From positions 72,826,984-72,890,983 of the forward strand of contig NC_088300.1 in assembly GCF_032854445.1 (NCBI RefSeq): 64,000 bases of DNA. The letters run 5' to 3'. The notes under the pieces were generated by a model. The model had not been told where the DNA came from. It did no database searches and worked only from the letters and a program-made list of their open reading frames with translations. A program made the translations under genes and the position numbers. Origin of the DNA: Liolophura sinensis. Lineage: Eukaryota; Mollusca; Polyplacophora; Chitonida; Chitonidae. This document shows positions 45,490 to 57,360 of the stretch, in pieces (positions within the stretch are counted from its first letter, which is position 1; each line of letters starts with the position of its first letter).

Positions 45490-48020
45490 AACCAAAACGT
45501 GTAAACCTCTTAATTAGCACACTAAAATCATATAAGTAAAACAGTTTTACAACAATTATTTTGAAAAATACTGGAGTTATTAAATCTATAAAACTGAACG
45601 TAGTGAGGCGAGGTTAAGGCCGGGCCAAGCGAAGAGCGGCCTGTTGGTATCGTGCAAGTTTAATTCATTTGAATACCCGTCTTATTCATGAGACACGGTA
45701 AATATGGCCACTGAATTTTGCGAAGGCGGCCATGTTGAAAGCATGATAGGAAAAATACCAAAAAGTGTTAACCGCCCCAGATTCTAAAATATGTCTGCGA
45801 TGGACGCACTGCCTGATGGCACATAATCAACATTTATCTTTTCAACAGCCTTTTCTGTGTGACTCCTACCGTAGTTCGCGTAAGAGCTCAAAGACGATTT
45901 CTCGACGAAGTTCAGCTTTGAGCTATCGCAAATGAGCGATCGGCTCATGCTGTATGCTAGCTCCAACGGACTATTCACGCTTTCACATTACTTGATTGAA
46001 AGAACATGTAAATTGATATCTTTCAGTGGAAAGTGTTCTCTTGGCACTTGCCAGATACTTTACTCAATACTTATTATTCACAAGCATTGCTCTTTTCATT
46101 CTGCTCTTTTTTTTGTACTGAGGTAAAAACGGCATCGGCCGCACGCTCAGAACAGCGATGGTAGAAAGATACAAAAACCGAACTCAGTGTGTTTTCACTT
46201 TTAGTACGAAGTGTTTTCAATTAACCTGGCATATTTCATTAGCAAATCTTTTTTTATTACATCACACTTGAGTAATATATATATATAACGAATAATGCAT
46301 GGCGCCGTGCACGAAGTCAAATGTTAATAGAATCTGGAAATATATTTCAAGCAGGGAGAGAAATGCGGTTCATGAAAGAGATTTTGATGTCTAAATTCAC
46401 TATGTAATCATTATTAATAGATGTATTCCATTTCCTTACAAACTGTTGTTTTCATCTCCTAGATCCTGTTTTTTTTTTCTTTAATTTTAATTTTATTAGC
46501 CATATACATGGCATATTTTAGAAAGAAATAACAAATAATTATACAATACAGTGGATACATTAAAATAATTCTTTATGATGTGTATATACCTGTAATATCT
46601 GATGTATATGCCACACTGTCAGTATAGTCTGAGACTGCAGCATCCTCACTATAAATACTTCAAACTTCTGTTAAATGCATAACTTTTGCACATAGAGCTA
46701 ATTATGTGGTACCTCTTGTTAAGCTCTTTTGCAATTTATTCAGTTGTTTTATGCTAACTCGAACAATTTTAACTCATGGAGGGAGGAAAACCGGGCAGAG
46801 CCCTGGGGTGAATTGAACCAATTCAACATGTATACCCTCTGTATTGTAAAGTGAATCTTAACGTGCACATGATATCACATTTTGCTGCTCGCTTACAAAC
46901 ATAGACGGTAATCACTGATTGTGTGTTAAACGTCAGTCTTAATAGTTTAAGAAATATGGCTAAGCCTATAGATACATGGGAGATCTATAGGAGGTGGTAA
47001 TTTAACATGGGTTCACAGCCTGCAACAAAGTCTGATTTCGAATTATGATAGAACCAATGTGCTCACTGTATTTATTTCATTTATGTCACATGTACTTAAA
47101 ATGTAGCAACTCATACTGATCAATGATTCGTTTCTATTTTCAAATTCATTAAATATTTTTCCCAGTCTACTCCATGTTATTGATCCCTTTTGTAGGAGGG
47201 CATCCGACTGATGGAAGGGCCAACTACAAGATTATTACATGTATAATGGAGTAATTCACCACATGCAACCACACAAATATATATTTTCTCTGTTTACTCT
47301 TTTCAGCTTCTATATAAATGGCTTATCGTAGAAGATAATATATGACGTTACAGCTCCCGCCTGAGGTTGAGGTGTTCAGGCCAGATGATCACCCAGTCGC
47401 GAACGCGAGATTGGATTCTAGGACATAATTAATTAGTCGAGAAAAACGATTAAAGTGGACTGAAGCACCGAAGGCTCTGCCCCCTGGATTTATATGAAGA
47501 TCTTCAGATGTAATCCATTACAGATGATGCCGTAACAAACTACATACGTTTACCACATAGGTTTACCACTATACTTCTATACTTACTTTACTATCGTTTA
47601 TGTTTGCATAAACCAATTGAGTACTTTTTTCGATAATTTCTCTGAACAAACACCACAAAAATCCCCGGCAATGTAGCATGTACCGTTTAAATAAATAATT
47701 TTGTGCAGATACATGATTCATTTTGAAGCTTCAATAGATACTTTCTGATTATTGCAAATAATAAATTTGCTTGAAAAAATAAATCCAGTATAACGTTAAA
47801 TTTAATCCGCTATACTGAAACTGGAAATGTGTTTACCTTTAATGGTTATGAATAGTTGGGTCAATGGCCGATATGCTGGACGCGGAGTTGTTGTTGTTGT
47901 TGAAAAGTGTCAGTGCCGAGGAAAGATAGTGTGATGTTATGATGATGGCCTTATTCGGCTTTCACAGAAGGGTGTAACGGGCCCAGTTTTCTAGTGCTTA
48001 TACTAGCAGTAGCAAACGAG
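45490..48020. other. No recognisable gene; small SINE-A fragment at 46775-46815
   Basis: Anonymous AT-rich DNA. GGAGGGAGGAAAACCGGGCA, gagccctgggg (46777-46808) is an isolated antisense piece of the SINE-A body. A short TTG run occurs near 47890. Confidence 0.4.
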
Positions 48021-48027
48021 AAGTACC

Positions 48028-48100
48028 CAATAGCTCAGATGGTACACAGCTCGACTACGGTCATGAGATCCGATTTCAAATCCCTATCAGCGAAACAGTC
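48028..48100 (+). other. tRNA-like sequence (decayed tRNA or retroposon head)
   Basis: TAGCTCAGATGGTA is a near-perfect A box, and ATTTCAAATCCC 40 bases later is a B-box-like T arm, giving tRNA spacing. The stems pair poorly, so it is not an intact tRNA gene. It may be a tRNA pseudogene or the head of another SINE. Confidence 0.45.
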
Positions 48101-48954
48101 AATTTTTTAAATGGAATCTGTGAAATTAGTACGTCACTTGAACACCTGGTACACGTCACTGTGATTATCCGGTACACGTCACTTGAACACCTGTGATCCG
48201 TTAGCAAACCGGTATGGAGCCAGTGTGTAAATGTAGTTATTAATTGGCCTAATACACTGTATAATGTATATCAACATGTAGTCCTATGCACTACGTTCGG
48301 TCTTAGACTTTCTCTATTTCATATTAATCTTTTTGATTTTTTTAAAATTTATTTTTGTCTTCATTCATAGATAGTATTAAATTTCTTGATCAGATTTGCT
48401 TATGTATATGTATTTATCTTGAGTAAAGGAATATAAGTCGAAGACCCTGTCAGTGGCAGATTGATCATGCACGATAAGCTAGCGCACTCTGCTAGATGAC
48501 AGTCTTGTCCATGGACAATTACCAGACAAATATGTACCAGTCTTGCCGATAAACGGTCACTGTAGACATACATGTACATTTGTATTTCTGAAAGCATTGC
48601 TTTGTTTTCGGTTACAGCGAAGTTTTGGTAGTAGAGTTCGGGTGACCTTTAACAATGTTCAGCACTTCTCCATACACTAGACTTCTGTCACAAATTACCT
48701 AATTATCTAATTCTAGATATCCCACAATAGGTAACTTGGGTTAATTTTTGTGAACAAAATGTTTGCCTAGCCTGCATTATGTAGATATTATTTCTCCTCA
48801 TATTTATGCCCATGGTAAACCACCGGCTTATGGCAAGTACATGTAACTATCGACCTTTCCCACATGCACGTGGGGCACAGATTTGTACAGGCAAGGTGAG
48901 CCCAATATGTACTAATATGTCGTTTTAGAGGAACGTGGGTGATGTCTAAAGACC

Positions 48955-49130
48955 ACCTAAACGACAAAGCGCTGGGTGCTCTCGACTTTACCTAAATAAA
49001 AACCCGGACAACAAAGGCAAATTTGCCGATTCCCTGGCAACTGCTGGTATTGAACCAACATCTTGTGTGCCCTAAAGCGCCGGTCTGAAGTACAAACATA
49101 TTGACCAGTCGGCTGATCTTGCCCTCTTGC
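48955..49130 (-). mobile_element. Possible tRNA-derived retroposon head
   Basis: On the minus strand GATCAGCCGACTGGTCAATA is followed by cttcagaccggcgctttagg and GTTGGTTCAATACCAGCAG, the last containing a good B box. No second copy was found in the window, so the family is unknown. Confidence 0.33.
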
Positions 49131-49365
49131 CCCGGTAAAATGTGGTAAAACACAAACACTACATGTCTAAACCGTGGACGAATTTTATGTGTATCTTTCA
49201 GTAATATTGAGAATTGAAAATGAGAATCTATTTCCTACAAGAGTAAGGAATCAAGAGGAATGTACATGCATTTTGAAAATTACTGGCAATCAACGGTGCA
49301 ATAAAACCTACCTGGAATTAAGTTTGCATATTGATTTTTAGAGTCTGGCACTTCTTATAGAACTA

Positions 49366-49483
49366 TTTATTTATTTATTTGATTGGTGTTTTACGCCGTA
49401 CTCAAGAATATTTCACTTATACGACGGCGGCCAGCATTATGGTAGGTGGAAACCGGGCAGAGCCCGTGGGAAACCCACGGCCA
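49366..49483 (-). mobile_element. SINE-A, 5'-truncated, with perfect 13-bp target duplication
   Basis: The antisense tail TTTATTTATTTATTTGATTG is followed by a very well preserved body (gtgttttacgccgtactcaa, gaatatttcacttatacgac, ggcggccagcattatggtag, gtggaaaccgggcagagccc) cut off at cccacggcca. TCTTATAGAACTA flanks it at 49353-49365 and 49484-49496. Confidence 0.95.
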
Positions 49484-49681
49484 TCTTATAGAACTAAATG
49501 ATCCTGGTACATTTTCCAAAATTATCATAGGCAATTTGTGTATCCAGGTGTTTTTGCTGTCTATCAACACCGTTAGGTTATCTTCTAATCAATACGTATT
49601 GTGATGGAGTAAATATAGACTAAACGATAAGGTAAGCAAAATACTTAAATACAATCATCCTTCCGCACTTATAACACTGTG

Positions 49682-49905
49682 AAACCTCTAATGAGTAGAG
49701 CGCCCGCCTCGCAATCGGGAGACCCTGGATCAAACCAGGGTCGGGCATTACCAAAAACTTTAAAAATAGTAGTTGTTGGTGCTAGCTTGGCGCTAAGCAC
49801 TGAGAGGCTTGAGAAAGAAGCACAACTGGTTGGGCCGGTGTCGGGGACGGGTTGACATATCTGGTGTGTTCTGTAAGACACTTCATTGATTGTTTACAAC
49901 GTAAA
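49682..49905 (+). mobile_element. SINE-B, 5' two thirds, degraded
   Basis: CCTCTAATGAGTAGAGCGCC, cgcctcgcaatcgggagacc, ctggatcaaaccagggtcgg (B-box region), then gttgttggtgctagcttggc, tgggccggtgtcgggg, gacatatctggtgtgttctg. The usual 3' end is not recognisable. Confidence 0.72.
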
Positions 49906-49971
49906 ATCGCAAACATACATACATATCGCTAGGGTATATAAGTTTACCACGTGTTTCAACTGAATAGAGTG

Positions 49972-50109
49972 TGGTCTGTCAGCAACCTGCGAAGGATCGT
50001 AGGTTTCCCCCTGGGCTCTACCTGGTTTCCTACCACCATAATGCTGACCGCCATCGTATAAGTGAAATGTTCATGACTACGGCGTAAAACACTAATCAAA
50101 TAAATAAAT
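49972..50109 (+). mobile_element. SINE-A, 5'-truncated
   Basis: GGTCTGTCAGCAACCTGCGA, aggatcgtaggtttccccct, gggctctacctggtttccta, ccaccataatgctgaccgcc, atcgtataagtgaaatgttc, gtaaaacactaatcaaataa, ataaatt. Confidence 0.9.
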
Positions 50110-50523
50110 TATCGAATCTTATATCAATGCGTTTGTTTCAGGATTTACTGCACTTTGACCTCATAGTGTTTCTACGCCAAAATCAACGTTAATGACAAAC
50201 TTCGTTGGTTGGGAATAATTCTTACAGCTATTGTGTGACAATTATTATCTCATTCAATTTCGTCTCCTGACCCTTGCTACCACCACCAACCACTTCTCCA
50301 GCAAAAGACTGGTTTAACCTATATTCCACGGAAGTGTTTCTATTTTTGTGGACTGCATGTTTACGTTTAGTTTTGCTAACATAACAACGTGTATGTAGCG
50401 TACTACTACCTGGGCGTAACTTCAGCCTAGGCCTGCGGCTATTCTCACAAAGACTCCCCGGGCTGCGGGGTTTTATTCCAAATGCGGAAAGGTCGGATCT
50501 GATTCTGAATTAGTCAGTACGTT

Positions 50524-50526
50524 TTG

Positions 50527-50553
<27 letters not shown>
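50524..50553. repeat. (TA)n microsatellite
   Basis: About 14 uninterrupted TA dinucleotides following TTTTG. Confidence 0.95.
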
Positions 50554-50558
<5 letters not shown>

Positions 50559-50559
50559 T

Positions 50560-51125
50560 CTTAGACCACGATGCGTTCGTTGAAAAATATAATCCATTAA
50601 TTAAAGGAGTTTCTTAGTTCGTGGGCGTTAATATTCTCTGTGAAGATTTACGGGTTTTTAGAAAGCCATGGCATTCTAACAGAAATGGCAAAGAGAGCCA
50701 GTATTCAGAGCTGCGGCCCTGGCAAATTACACCTTGTAAGTCTTCACGAGTCCATACAATTATCAAACAAACCATAAGATACTTTCTTCCCCATCCAATT
50801 TATCCTAGTAAATTTGTCCACAGCTCCCTTGGTAATCCATCGGGTTCCACTATAGTTAACAAACTGAAAACTTCCCGGGAACCCTGTGCATTTTTTTTCA
50901 GTTAAACAGCTCATCATCCCACGCCAAATTTAACACAAAGACATGTCAAAAAAGAAGGCTGTGTGAAAATGCTGCATTTCAGTTAAAAAAAAAACGGATT
51001 GCGTAGAGAATCATTCCCTTGATCAATTTTAATATCCATGGTCGATAATAAATTTTCATTTTGATTTAGCCGTATACAACCTCTCCAGTAAGGATAAAAT
51101 TGATCATTACTAGCTTTACCCCGAA
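50560..51125. other. No confident gene
   Basis: A 94-codon plus frame (50621-50905) is unrecognised. A strong-looking donor CTT|GTAAGT lies inside it near 50738, which would argue for a different frame, so no call is made. Confidence 0.3.
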
Positions 51126-51129
51126 TGGT

Positions 51130-51520
51130 CAACGCAATCATTTACACATTGAAGAGTTTCTTACTGCATATACTCACTTAACAAGAGCAACAGACATTTT
51201 TACATACTGAACAGTTACGTTTCGCATCTTTACCAGGTTTACCCTTATTATTCACACCTTTACATATTAAACCTGTATTTTTGGCATCTCTACCCACTTT
51301 ACGGCTATTATTCACAGCTGTGTGTAATCAACCGTAACCATTTTAGCATCTTTTCCCCATTTCTCTGTTGTATTTTATATCCTATGTTTATATTAAAACG
51401 ATACATTTGGCATTTTTGCCCAGTCAGTTGCTATAACTCATATCTTTACATATCATACCTTTTTCATTCAGATCTTCACAAAATGAATCGTTACAAAATT
51501 GGCATCTATAACCACTCAAC
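51130..51520. repeat. Degenerate tandem repeat, about 64-bp unit
   Basis: Units share TTTGGCATCTTTACCCAGTT, taccgttattattcacatct, ttacatattaaaccgtta with heavy divergence. Scattered further units (cgttatcatttacatactta, gtgaaccgttattattcgac) occur at 51780-51955. Confidence 0.7.
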
Positions 51521-52223
51521 CGTTATAACCAAATGCCCCTTTCCCCAGTAAGGATATCTTTGCACTCCCACTCCCACTCCCGCTCCTCTCCCCGCACGCC
51601 CATTACCTAACCTCATATAATTATAAAAAGAGACGGCTAGTTGGATGGAGATTACATACAGAATGTATTGCTGCACTTTTGTCATTTTACTCCCTCTGAA
51701 TTCGCTAAAAGTGTACCCCATGTCATTTGGGTTTAACAACTTCCGGAGTCATCGTGAACACTTTGCACTGGGATACTCAACTTTGAAAACGTTACTTCAC
51801 CGTTATCATTTACATACTTACATTGTGAACCGTTATTATTCGACTTTACAACCACTTAGTCTTTGTAAATGTAGTTAAAACTCCACATATTGATGTGTTC
51901 CTCTTTGCAGCTATACATAATGCAAACATACGTACAGATTTAACCGTTATTAAGAGTGAATTTCAGGATATAGGACTTACGGCCATCCTTATGGGGTGAA
52001 AGACACATGTAAACAACATTTATCGCAAATTCCAAAAAATCAGTGGAAGAACTAAACATAAACAGAGAGGCTGCAGGTACGGCCAAAGTAAGTGTGCAAC
52101 CAAAGGAAAATATTTTGGTCATCATGAATAATAAATGTTTGACTAGCAGTACATTATACTATGCAGATCAAATATAAATATGAACAGCATCCCAGTATCG
52201 GGGAATACTCGGACAATCACTAG

Positions 52224-52306
52224 CTCGATTGGTATTTTATGCCGTACTCAAGAATCGTTCACTTATATGACGGCGCACAGCGTTATGATGGCAGGAAACC
52301 GCGCAT
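52224..52306 (-). mobile_element. SINE-A fragment
   Basis: TCGATTGGTATTTTATGCCG, tactcaagaatcgttcactt, atatgacggcgcacagcgtt, atgatggcaggaaaccg. Only the 3' third remains. Confidence 0.82.
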
Positions 52307-52377
52307 TGGTGCAAAATACTGGTACTAAAGGTGCATGTAACTCAAGTACAAAGAGTTTGATTGCACACAATTTAATT

Positions 52378-52650
52378 TATTCATTTATTTATTTGATTGG
52401 TGTTTCACGCCGTACTCAAGAACATTTCTCATACACGACGGCGGTCAGCATTATTGTTGAGGGTGGGTTGGGTGGGGGTTGGGTTATTGAGCAGAGCCAA
52501 GGGGAACACATGATCAGGTGAACCTTCCCAGTTACGACCGGAGAGGAAGCCAGCACGAGCTGGACTTGTACTCAGAACGACCGCATTGGTGGGAGGCTTC
52601 TGGGTCATTGCCGCAGTGGCCTGCTGACAACCTTGGTCGCCGAGGACCCC
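52378..52650 (-). mobile_element. SINE-A, full length with tRNA-like head
   Basis: The most complete copy. On the plus strand the tail TTTATTTATTTGATTGGTGT is followed by the 3' body, gacggcggtcagcattattg, a G-rich replacement (ggtgggttgggtgggggttg), then cccagttacgaccggagagg, aagccagcacgagctggact, tgtactcagaacgaccgcat (antisense B box), gaggcttctgggtcattgcc and ccttggtcgccgaggacccc (antisense A-box end). Confidence 0.93.
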
Positions 52651-53006
52651 ACAAAATTAGGCAGTACATGCCTGGTCTGCAATGTCAACTATGTCCTTTT
52701 TTCTGTGGTGAAGCCTTAGCGAAGTGTCTTGAGAGGTTTAAATGGCAAGTTATAACAAAGATGGTCTGTAGGGGATGGGAGAGCGAGGTGTGAAGCACTG
52801 TACAGCGAAATCCGATATCCAAGAATGTAACACACCGAGTAAAAACCAGATTATCGATTAACAGTATGATAGTTGGCAAATGTTTACACATTACTGGTGA
52901 AATTAAACTTTTTGCGACTTTACCAAAGTTTTATTTCTAAGTATTTATAAAAATGCTTAAATACTGTAGTAGCAACTAACACGAACCTGGCACAATGGCT
53001 TAATTT

Positions 53007-53196
53007 CTTTATTTTATCTGATTCTTGTTTTACGCTGTACTCAAGAATTGTTCACTTATAAGACAGCGGCCAGCATTATGGTGGGGGAGGGCCCGGAGGA
53101 AAACCATGATCATCCACAGGCCGCTGGCAAGCCATCAAAAGCTGGACTCTTTGGTGAGAAGCTCCGCCGATCACTGCACCGCGTTGGCACTGGTGT
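53007..53196 (-). mobile_element. SINE-A, diverged
   Basis: TTATTTTATCTGATTCTTGT, tttacgctgtactcaagaat, tgttcacttataagacagcg, gccagcattatggtggggga, ccatgatcatccacaggccg, ctggcaag, then a shortened head part (aaaagctggactctttggtg, agaagctccgccgatcactg). Confidence 0.82.
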
Positions 53197-53199
53197 GTT

Positions 53200-54055
53200 T
53201 ATAGCCATTTATTAGATGTCACTTATCTATAATTATTTAAAATCCCGTGTTCTCACACTTAAAAAAGTAGTAACAGTAGAACAATACCAAGGGATCCAAG
53301 TACTAAAAGAGCTCAAGTTTTAATTGGTTATGGGTTAACCGCTCCAAAGTAAATTAATTCTTTCTTCTTAACTGATTAGGAGGTAACTGGTATGACATAC
53401 GAGTTGACGATTCAAACCCGAACTTACCGTCAGCCGGTAAAACCACATCCAGAGGTAAACCCAAAAGCCCGTTTCACGAGTAAAATTAACATCATGATGT
53501 CTTAAAAATACAGATAATTTTAACAAAAGATGGGAACTGGAAGTTGTCAAAATTGCACGGATTTGGAATTTGGAATTCGGGTGTATAGGCTGGGATATGA
53601 CCGTTGCGTATTGTCAGCTTGAAATTTGAAGCCCTGCTCCTCTCTATAGGCACAGGAAAAATATTCTTACCAAGGAACGAATCCTTTGTCTGCCTTAAAG
53701 CCGCATACATGCGTATAGACTCCATCAGTTATATTTGAAACAACAATCAAAAGAAAATAAATATATCGAGGCGTTAAAACAAATATTCATATATCAGCCG
53801 CCAGCAAAAATGTACGGTCAACATAAACAAAAAAAGACCAAATGTCCATAACAACACTAAACACATACCAGCAAATCACTAAAAGTTTATAAATAAGGAA
53901 CTTGTTATGGAATCTGTTTACTTGATTGATTGGTGAGGAAACTCGGGAGAAATCCCAGACTAGGTTAAAACACATTTAATTCAAACGCCTAGACATTCCT
54001 TGTGTCTTTCCGTCTCAACTGTTTAACACTTCTCTTCGCGTGTATGAATGCATCC
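53200..54055. other. No recognisable gene
   Basis: AT-rich anonymous sequence. The minus frames at 53368-53975 lack domains and splice support. Confidence 0.4.
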
Positions 54056-54060
54056 TACTT

Positions 54061-54178
54061 TCCGGCGGAAATCCACGACCATCTGCGTGTTGCAGAAAGA
54101 CCTTCCCACGTATGACCGGAGAGGAGGACAGCTTATTCTGTACTTTAATTCACACCGACCTCGTTGGTGAGAGGCTAA
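54061..54178 (-). mobile_element. SINE-A, middle and head part, 3' end missing
   Basis: GGCGGAAATCCACGACCATC, tgcgtgttgcagaaagacct, tcccacgtatgaccggagag, gaggacagcttattctgtac, cgacctcgttggtgagaggc. The tail half is absent and it abuts family C. Confidence 0.78.
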
Positions 54179-54189
54179 TTGGTATGTAC

Positions 54190-54375
54190 GACATCACCAA
54201 AGAGAAGTAGTCAACAGTTTTCAATGATCATGGAAAGGAGAGAGAAAATTTCCAGGCTAATTAATTAGATCTCCAAATCTTGTACCATGCTTTAAGTTAT
54301 CGATAATTAAATATAACTATGGCGCTTTGATGGGAACTGTTCATATCTGTAACGTGGCTATCAAGAAGTCAAGTT
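54190..54375 (+). repeat. Family C dispersed repeat, adjoining SINE-A
   Basis: ATCACCAAAGAGAAGTAGTC, aacagttttcaatgatcatg, gaaaggag and later gctttgatgggaactgttca, tatctgtaacgtggc match the 16.0- and 38.6-kb copies in order. Confidence 0.6.
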
Positions 54376-55044
54376 TTATCAATATGCCCCTATCTTCAGC
54401 AGCTTTTCCCACTGTTTTTATAGGCTTTTGTTTATTGCAATGTAAAATATCTTGAGGATACCGATTATATGAATAACGAACAATTTTAATATCAACCCTG
54501 TTTGTGACTCCAACTTAACTCACGCATTAAATGATATCATATATTTGGTGCTATAAGACAGGCAATGATACAGAGATTTGAGTATCGGTAATGAATTTGA
54601 CGCATATCACATTAGTATTGGAAAATTTTCTCTGAGTTTAATTTTTATCTGTAGATGTATATTTCATTTTTATTCAAGAGACGAGAGTTTGGGGAATTCA
54701 TTTAAAACACAGATTTTGGCTGAAGACGTGAATTGATATTTTAGAACCCATCCTATAACTATGATGAAGACACCGACTACATGACCTGAGAAATCACAAG
54801 TAACATAAATGTAAAAAGTTTCACTTTCAGCACATTCATTAGTCACATTGTCGGCTCCCTGCAGTCTGGGTCTTTGAAGCATGGGTAAAACATGAACTTT
54901 GTACATTACGGTTTCGGACAGGCAAACCTTGAAATAACAAAACACGAATGGTGTTGCCAGAAGGACTATTCAAATTCGCCCGCATATTGTACGTTGCTAG
55001 CCCACGATGGAACGTTTGGTGTCTGCTGTCAGATACTTTACTCT

Positions 55045-56466
55045 CTAGCACCTCACTAGTGATTCCAACTTCTGCTGCTGGGAGAAAAGGCTGCAAATAT
55101 GACAACGTGTAAAAGTTGTTTAGTAGTAAGCTATGGCAAAAGGTTTCAAACGTTACAATAGAACTAATGGTTGATGCACACTTTGTAATGAAAGTTAATT
55201 GCAATCATACACAACATTTATCGAATTTTGTTAGACACACAGGGCGTACAGAGGCTATGTACGGGCACTGTGTATTATGTCCCAACATCTTAGTGGCGAA
55301 GACATCCCGGAGTATGGTGTCTAGACGCTGTATGTATTGATATTATGTTGCGTGGACATGTGGAATCATGGGAGAGAAGTTAGTATGATTTTCCTTCAAG
55401 CTGTATGAAATCATTGCCTCCAGTGGGATATCTTCACAGTCAATATGAGTGGGAATAAAACATGCACCAATGGGTTTCTCCAGGTAATGGCAAAAATCAT
55501 GGATTATTGCAAACAGCTATTGATCGTGAGAAACTTCGTTATCTCTAGTCTCCTTCAGAATCACTCATACTGAAGCTGCGTGGATACAGAGGGCTATGTG
55601 CCGAAAGAACCTGCCGATATAGCGCCTCCAGGAAAGATAATTCCTGTGAGTTCCTTACCAAGTCGTTACCGCGAGACATTGCTTCTTTGTTTGAGGTTCA
55701 ATCAACCCATTTTGTCCAGGCAATGCTCTTGGTTCATTTTTCATGTTCAGGGCACTCGATCTGTCTGTTTCACATGTTGAAGTCTGCGTCTGAAGAATGT
55801 ACTTAAATGGCGTAGCCCCAGAGATTATGCGCCCTATAGCGATTTTTGAAGCCCTCCAGAGAGTTACATATTTCACAATCACACAATACTCTTAACGTAA
55901 ATGTGTTGAATAATTTAGTAAATAAACACTCGGCGTTCAAAATCATCATTATTGCCTTCCTATCCGTTTAATTGCTTGCGAGAATATTACATGTTTTCCT
56001 TGACCACACATGTCGACCGCGTGACGGGAAAGATCGATGCATAAACGCCGACTGTCTAGTCCGTAACGGTGTGGCTTTTAGTTATTTTATATCGAAAATG
56101 GGGAAACAAGTTGGGAGGACTTTGGCAAATTAACCACAGTAAAGTCTAAATCAGGAATAGTGGAGCAGATGAAAAGTTAAAAGGGGCTTTTAAAAAGAGA
56201 TCTTGCAAAATGCCAAGCTATATGACCTCCTCTTTCAGGTATTTAAAATGCGAAACTCTGTAATCTGCAACGCATCCTTTTCTCCTTACACGAGCATTTA
56301 CACTTTGCGCACACTGCCGCATGAAACAATTAGAGAAAGGCTTGCAGCAATCGGCGATACCATGCTCGAACACCCCATTGGCCTCCATCGCTGAGCAGTT
56401 ATTGTGCAATACGAGGGTGCTGGCGCCAACCTCAGCATCACAAAACGACAGTTTCCCTTTGCAAAT
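55045..56466 (-). other. Candidate three-exon Cys-rich coding model, unrecognised
   Basis: Three minus-strand segments can be joined in phase. Exon 56466-56290 follows CACATCAG and reads ICKGKLSFCDAEVGASTLVL, HNNCSAMEANGVFEHGIADC, CKPFSNCFMRQCAQSVNAR, ending at CGT|GTAAGG. Exon 55789-55659 follows TTCTTCAG and reads TQTSTCETDRSSALNMKNEP onward, ending at TG|GTAAGG. Exon 55090-55045 follows ATATTTGCAG and closes with LFSQQQKLESLVRC and TAG. A donor at GCG|GTAACG in the middle exon would instead lead into a longer frame. Against the model, the plus strand over the first exon also has a strong acceptor (CTCCTCTTTCAG, ending 56238) and a 52-codon frame. No start or signal peptide was found nearby. 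Confidence 0.25.
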
Positions 56467-56499
56467 CTGATGTGCAAAATTACCCCATTCAAAACGGAA

Positions 56500-57355
56500 A
56501 ATTAAAGGGACGATGATCAGGTCTCTGTTTATCGCCCCTCGGGAATTTTCAAGATTAAAGCTTTAAAAAGTGGGACAAGCGTTTGCAGGAGTGAGTCCGT
56601 CCAGTTGGTAATGTGGGACAAACCAACAATGTGTAAGAACGTTGTCCTCGTTGCAAGAGTATAATCTGTTCATTTCATATATTCACACTGGCAAAGTAAA
56701 GCATATTATACAGAAGCCACCTAGACAGCCGCAATGAACAACATCACACAGTTTGGCGTTCGTCTCACAAGTCGCGAGTAGCATAAGGCAAGGGCGTGTA
56801 TACGCATTCATGTTTATTATATCAACATGGTTCTTATGAACAGTTGCAATGAAATAATGATATCCGTATGTGTATTCGGTCTGGAAATTATCCTCAGGCT
56901 ACAAGTTTGAAATTTAAATTGGATGCCATGCTTATAATATCGGCTGTTTTCCTTTAGCATGACTGAGAGCCGTTAAATGCTCGATTATGTCCAATAGCTT
57001 TGTTACCGGCTATACTCACTATTCATGTACTATTTCTAACATATTCCAATAGGAACTGGTGCTTAAGCTTGTTTTAGAAACCAGTCTTGCTACCTGAAAT
57101 GCTCCTTCATGGTTTACGAGTGATACATGAGTGTCGGGCTTGACGCTTAGATTTGCATTGGGTTTATTTCCAGCCATAGACAAACAAATGGCGGTGTCGG
57201 AGCAAGGTGTCAGCAGGTGTCAGCAGTTTGCATAAAGCGTAAATGCTTCCATAAGGGAAGAAGGTCATATGGTTTTGCATTTTAAATATCAGAAAGCGAA
57301 GGTCAGTGGCTTGTATAGCAAAATCGCTGTTATCCACACCTACAGTCCATATATA
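56500..57355. other. No recognisable gene; antisense family C trace at 56825-56890
   Basis: Anonymous sequence. The reverse complement of 56825-56890 contains CATTGCAACTGTTCATAAGA and atacggatatcattatttca, similar to the family C end, but short. Confidence 0.35.
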
Positions 57356-57360
57356 AGCAC

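Noticed and set aside
54839-55204. 121-codon minus frame as a single-exon gene
   Set aside because: The N-terminal third lies upstream of a good acceptor in AT-rich sequence. Part of it may belong to the exon model at 55.0-56.5 kb, but not as one ORF.
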